Positions 60,765 to 64,000 of a stretch of 64,000 bases of DNA are shown in pieces. A program made the position numbers and the translations under genes. The notes beneath the pieces are model-generated. The model saw nothing but the letters and a program-made list of their open reading frames with translations, was not told where the DNA came from and did no database searches. The DNA is from Anseranas semipalmata (lineage: Eukaryota; Chordata; Aves; Anseriformes; Anseranatidae), in contig VXAA01002238.1 of the NCBI GenBank assembly GCA_013399115.1, forward strand, positions 119,729-183,728, given 5' to 3'. How positions within the stretch are numbered: position 1 is the stretch's first letter; every line of letters begins with the position of its first letter.

Positions 60765-61830
60765 TGTTTCTCTTGACATTAGCAAGACTTTTGACAATGC
60801 CATAACATCCTGGTAGACAAACTGATGAAGTATGGGCTGGGCAAGTGGACAGTGAGGTGCTTGAAGTCTGGCTGAACTGTTGGGCTGTAAGTGCTGTGAT
60901 CCGTGGCACTGTGTCCAGCTGGAGGCCAGTCGCTACCGGAGTACTCCAGCGGTCATCCTTTCCTGGGGCCAGTACTGTTTGACATCTTCGTTAACGACCA
61001 GGATGATGGGACAAAGTGCACCCACAGCAAGTTTGCAGACAAACAGAACTGGGAGGAGTGACTGATGCACCAGATGGCTGTGCTGCCTGGAGAGACGGGT
61101 GGACAGGAACCTCATGTGGTTCAACCCAGGCAAGTGCCAAGTCCTGCACCTGGGTGGGGATAGCCCTAGGCACCAGTAAAGGCTGGGGGCCCCCCAGCTG
61201 GAAAGCAGCTTTGCAGAAAAGGACCTGATAGACAGCAAGTTGTATACGGGCCAGCAATGCATGAGGCAGAGCGTTGCCAGCAGGACAAGGGAGGTGATTC
61301 TTCCCCTCTCCTCAGTCCTGGTGAGACGTCAGAGTGCCATGTCCAGTGCTGGGCTCTGCAGAGCAAGAGAGGGGGACATACTGGAGCTGATCCAGTAAAG
61401 ATGATGAAGGACTTGCAGACAACCCCTCCTGTCATTCGAGGAGAGGCTCAGAGAGCTGGGGTTGTTCAGCCTAGAGAAGAGAAGTCTCGGGGAGGTCAGT
61501 GTGTATAAATTGATCCCTGATGGGAGGGCGTAAAGCAGACAGACTTCTCAGTAGTGCCCAGTTACAGGAGAAGAGGCAGAAGGCACAAAGTGAAATACAG
61601 TAAACTCTGTTCAGACATAAGAAAAACTGTATTTGTTATGAGGGTGGTTGAACACTGGCATGGGTTGCCCTGAGAGGTGGAGGAATCGCCATCCTTGGAG
61701 ATATTCAGAACCCAACTGGGCAGGGTCCTGAGCAGCCTTCTCCAGGTGACCCTCCTCTGAGCAGCCAGGTGGGACCAGGTGACCTCCAGAGGTCCCTTCC
61801 AGCCTCAGCTGTTCTGTGACTGTGAAAACA
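60765..61830 (+). mobile_element. Old CR1 LINE with decayed reverse transcriptase 3' part
   Basis: About 1.07 kb of CR1 in plus orientation. It starts within the reverse transcriptase region: 'cttgacattagcaagacttt' corresponds to the conserved L-D-x-S-K-x-F-D segment near the first catalytic aspartate. It continues through the region coding for the GPVLFN-like and FADD-like motifs (ggggccagtactgtttgaca; agcaagtttgcagacaaaca) and ends in the 3' UTR (gaggtcccttccagcctcag; ctgttctgtgactgtg). The reading frame is broken by many stops and frameshifts, and the second Asp of the FADD-type motif is altered, so no active enzyme can be made. Divergence is clearly higher than in the copies at 1 and 16.4 kb, so this is an older insertion. 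All short frames on either strand here are pieces of the element. Confidence 0.92.
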
Positions 61831-64000
61831 GTATTCGGACAAAGCGTGCTTTCTGAAATTCAGCTAAAACTTTAATAGGAAACATACATACTAGATTTCT
61901 TAGAAGCTATTACTTTTTGTTTGAAAATAAAGCCTTCTTACATCAGGAGTTTGTTTTTCTGACTCTGTACTTCAATTGTAATCATAAGGCTGGATGGTTG
62001 GTCTTCATCTTTTTCTGTTGAAAGCACCTTTGCAGTAGCCAAGTAATTCACAGGAGAGTACTTAGCTTTTGGTTTATATTGCTCTATATATTGCTCTTTT
62101 ATATTGCTCTTGTTCATTGGCCATAAAGTGAAACCCTGTTTGAAAAGAAAAGCCTGTCCCAAAGATGTCTGTCTGGTCCAGGTCTCTCAGTCTTGTTTTG
62201 CCTACTGCAGTAACAAGGGCTTCACTAGGCTTACAATACTTAATTCGTTGTCTTTTTTCCTCTGGCTGCTTTCTAGAATTCGCTTTGGTGTTTGGTATTT
62301 TGCAGTTTTTCCATCTAGGGAAGGGATTGGGTCTCAGGCCTGTAGGCAGAAGTTTTACAGTGGACTTGAAGAAGACAAGGGTACTCAATAAGGGAGGTAT
62401 TTGATTGCTGTTGATCATCTGTCCTGGGTATTTCAGAAACATATACTATTACTGCATCTTATTTTCTGATGTTCTGGGTTATTCGTAGTTAATTATGCTT
62501 TTCACCTGTTAAATGTTCAGCGGATTCTAAAATAAGATTTCTTTTTTTTTTTTTGGCTTCATGATAAATTCATATCCATTATTGTTACAGAGAAAGCTTT
62601 TTACTGAATTATATTAACAATGTGATAATTTAACTCCTTCAAGACATGACTGATCTACTTGTCAAAGTAGAATTGTCAAATGCAGAAACTTACCCGTTCT
62701 TGGGCAATTTCATCTTAATTCACCAATAACAAAGGTGTTTAAGCATCATTTTTGTTCCTGTGGAAACTGTCGTGAGGCAATAACTGGGCAAACTGTAACA
62801 GCTTCTTGGTAATGAAACACCTAGAAAGTTATTTTTGCCTGTGATTTGTATCTTTTCAGTTGGTACCAGCCCATTCTAAGTAATAGAATCTAAACTGCAG
62901 ATACTCAAAATTACAAAAAAATATGGAACACTGCTCACTGAGTGCACTCAGGACCAGAGTTTGGTAGTGAAAATTTTTGATAGAAAAGTAGGAGGATTCG
63001 GAATATATAGTTTAATTAAAGTGTTTTATCCTTAACTGAAATGAGAACAATTGTATTTTAATGTAAATAAAGATGGCTAAAAACTGCTAATTTTGAGTGT
63101 AATGCAGTTAAACGTCAGCATGGATATTGGTGCACAAGGACTTGTAAAGTACATTGCGCTGCATTTGTGTTAAGGTAGGCCCGTTGTGATAATTAGTGGG
63201 CTACTGCTATTTTTGTTCAAATGTAAACTTGAGTGATTTACATTGTGCATATTGAAAGCATTGGATAATACCAACTGGAACGTTATCTCCTTCCTTTAGA
63301 GCCCCACCTGCATCTGTTTTGTGTCCTGTTTTGTTCCTTGCATTGGTTGGACCACAGACTGCAGGACATCAAGTTGTGATGTAGCGATGGAGCTTTTCAA
63401 GTAGAGCTGGTAGCCTCCTGTAGGACCTAAACACAGAAGAGTCAGTAGGCAATCAAGAAAGAAAATAATTCTTGCTAAGTAAAAGTGAATTTTTGGAAGC
63501 AGGGTTATTTGGTATTCATAAGGGAAAATATTGACAAGAATTCCATATTCAGTCTGCTAGTCTGTAGAGTTCAATCACAGACTGCTTTGGGTGATTACAC
63601 AAAGTATTTCTTATTTTCCCTGTAATAAAATTTATGTTGTTTAAAGAGAGTTTTGAGATGGTGAACTAAGAATCAGATTCTGTAGAATCTCTTTGCTCTG
63701 AGTTTTTTTTTAAAGCCATGTATATGGGCCATAATGAGTGGCTAGATTGATTAAGGGAGGAAGGTATTGGTGTATCCAGTTTTATTTTATTTTTTCAAGT
63801 ACTCTGGTCCTTTTTTAATCAAGTCTTCTTGGGATAGGAATCAAAGTTTTATAATATAAAATGTAAGTGAAGTTTGAAAATCGTGAAGTTTCTTTCTGAT
63901 TACTTTTTGGCATGTTTGTTACTGTTGTGAGCATTCAATCCTATAATTTCATAGTAATGCAAAAGTCTCCTCTGAATTAAAACTTTGTTTCACTGCATGC
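61831..64000. other. AT-rich non-coding stretch, no gene seen
   Basis: No feature beyond a 12-13 bp tandem repeat near 62.1 kb and frames of up to 122 codons (62074-62442, minus) without recognisable content. Confidence 0.75.
62073..62109. repeat. Three tandem copies of TATATTGCTC
   Basis: The unit (t)tatattgctc is repeated three times with 12-13 bp periodicity. Minor slippage repeat. Confidence 0.8.

Noticed and set aside
60880..61508. Several 60-110 codon frames on both strands
   Set aside because: All lie inside the old CR1 copy and are interrupted relative to the reverse transcriptase frame.

Overview
The window reads as a stretch of bird nuclear genome. The clearest sign is five chicken-repeat-1 (CR1) LINE copies or fragments, the typical avian retrotransposon, some ending in the CR1 3' octamer tail (ATTCTGTG / ATTCTATG). 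The rest is AT-rich, stop-dense, single-copy-looking DNA with microsatellites, homopolymer runs and two N gaps left by assembly. CR1 also occurs in crocodilians and turtles, so 'bird' is a strong inference rather than proof. I cannot name the species.

I found no complete protein-coding gene, no classical tRNA, rRNA or recognisable miRNA gene, no CRISPR array and no prokaryotic features. The open frames (longest uninterrupted about 186 codons, at 50.6-51.1 kb) are of the size chance gives in 64 kb read in six frames, and none resembles a family I recognise. The window is best read as a large intron or an intergenic desert. The strongest exon-like segment is at 48300-48363 (+): a 64-nt segment between a good acceptor and a moderate donor, open in one frame and GC-rich at third positions. 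It lies beside DNA that looks like conserved non-coding sequence. A second cluster, at 57.5-59.7 kb on the minus strand, has three segments with consistent splice signals, the last ending in AATAAA followed by a GT-rich stretch. It could be a spliced long non-coding RNA. Both are predictions.

Layout: 0-0.19 kb, 3' end of a CR1 (+). 0.2-15.17 kb, AT-rich non-coding DNA with a 27-bp tandem duplication, a (TG)/(CA) hairpin and a TAATGC-rich repeat. 15.17-16.54 kb, a minus CR1, a 533-N gap, then a plus CR1 with an internal deletion. 16.5-42.8 kb, AT-rich DNA with low-complexity tracts, hairpins and one possible + strand terminal exon at 39.7 kb. 42.2-42.9 kb, a 20-bp direct repeat, an 11-bp inverted repeat, an AATAAA-plus-A10 end and a CR1 scrap. 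43.3-43.8 kb, a polypyrimidine satellite containing the second gap (345 N). 44-57 kb, AT-rich DNA with three short CpG-dense patches, the exon candidate, a tRNA-like A/B-box pair and a CTTT/CTAT microsatellite. 57.3-60.4 kb, a GC-richer block with the minus-strand transcript candidate. 60.77-61.83 kb, an older CR1 copy (+) retaining part of the reverse transcriptase reading frame. 61.8-64 kb, featureless AT-rich DNA.

Nothing here forms a recognisable multi-gene system. The second-look items are the exon and lncRNA candidates, the tRNA-like promoter, the CpG patches, and the CR1 and satellite structures at the gaps. All counts and alignments were made by eye.
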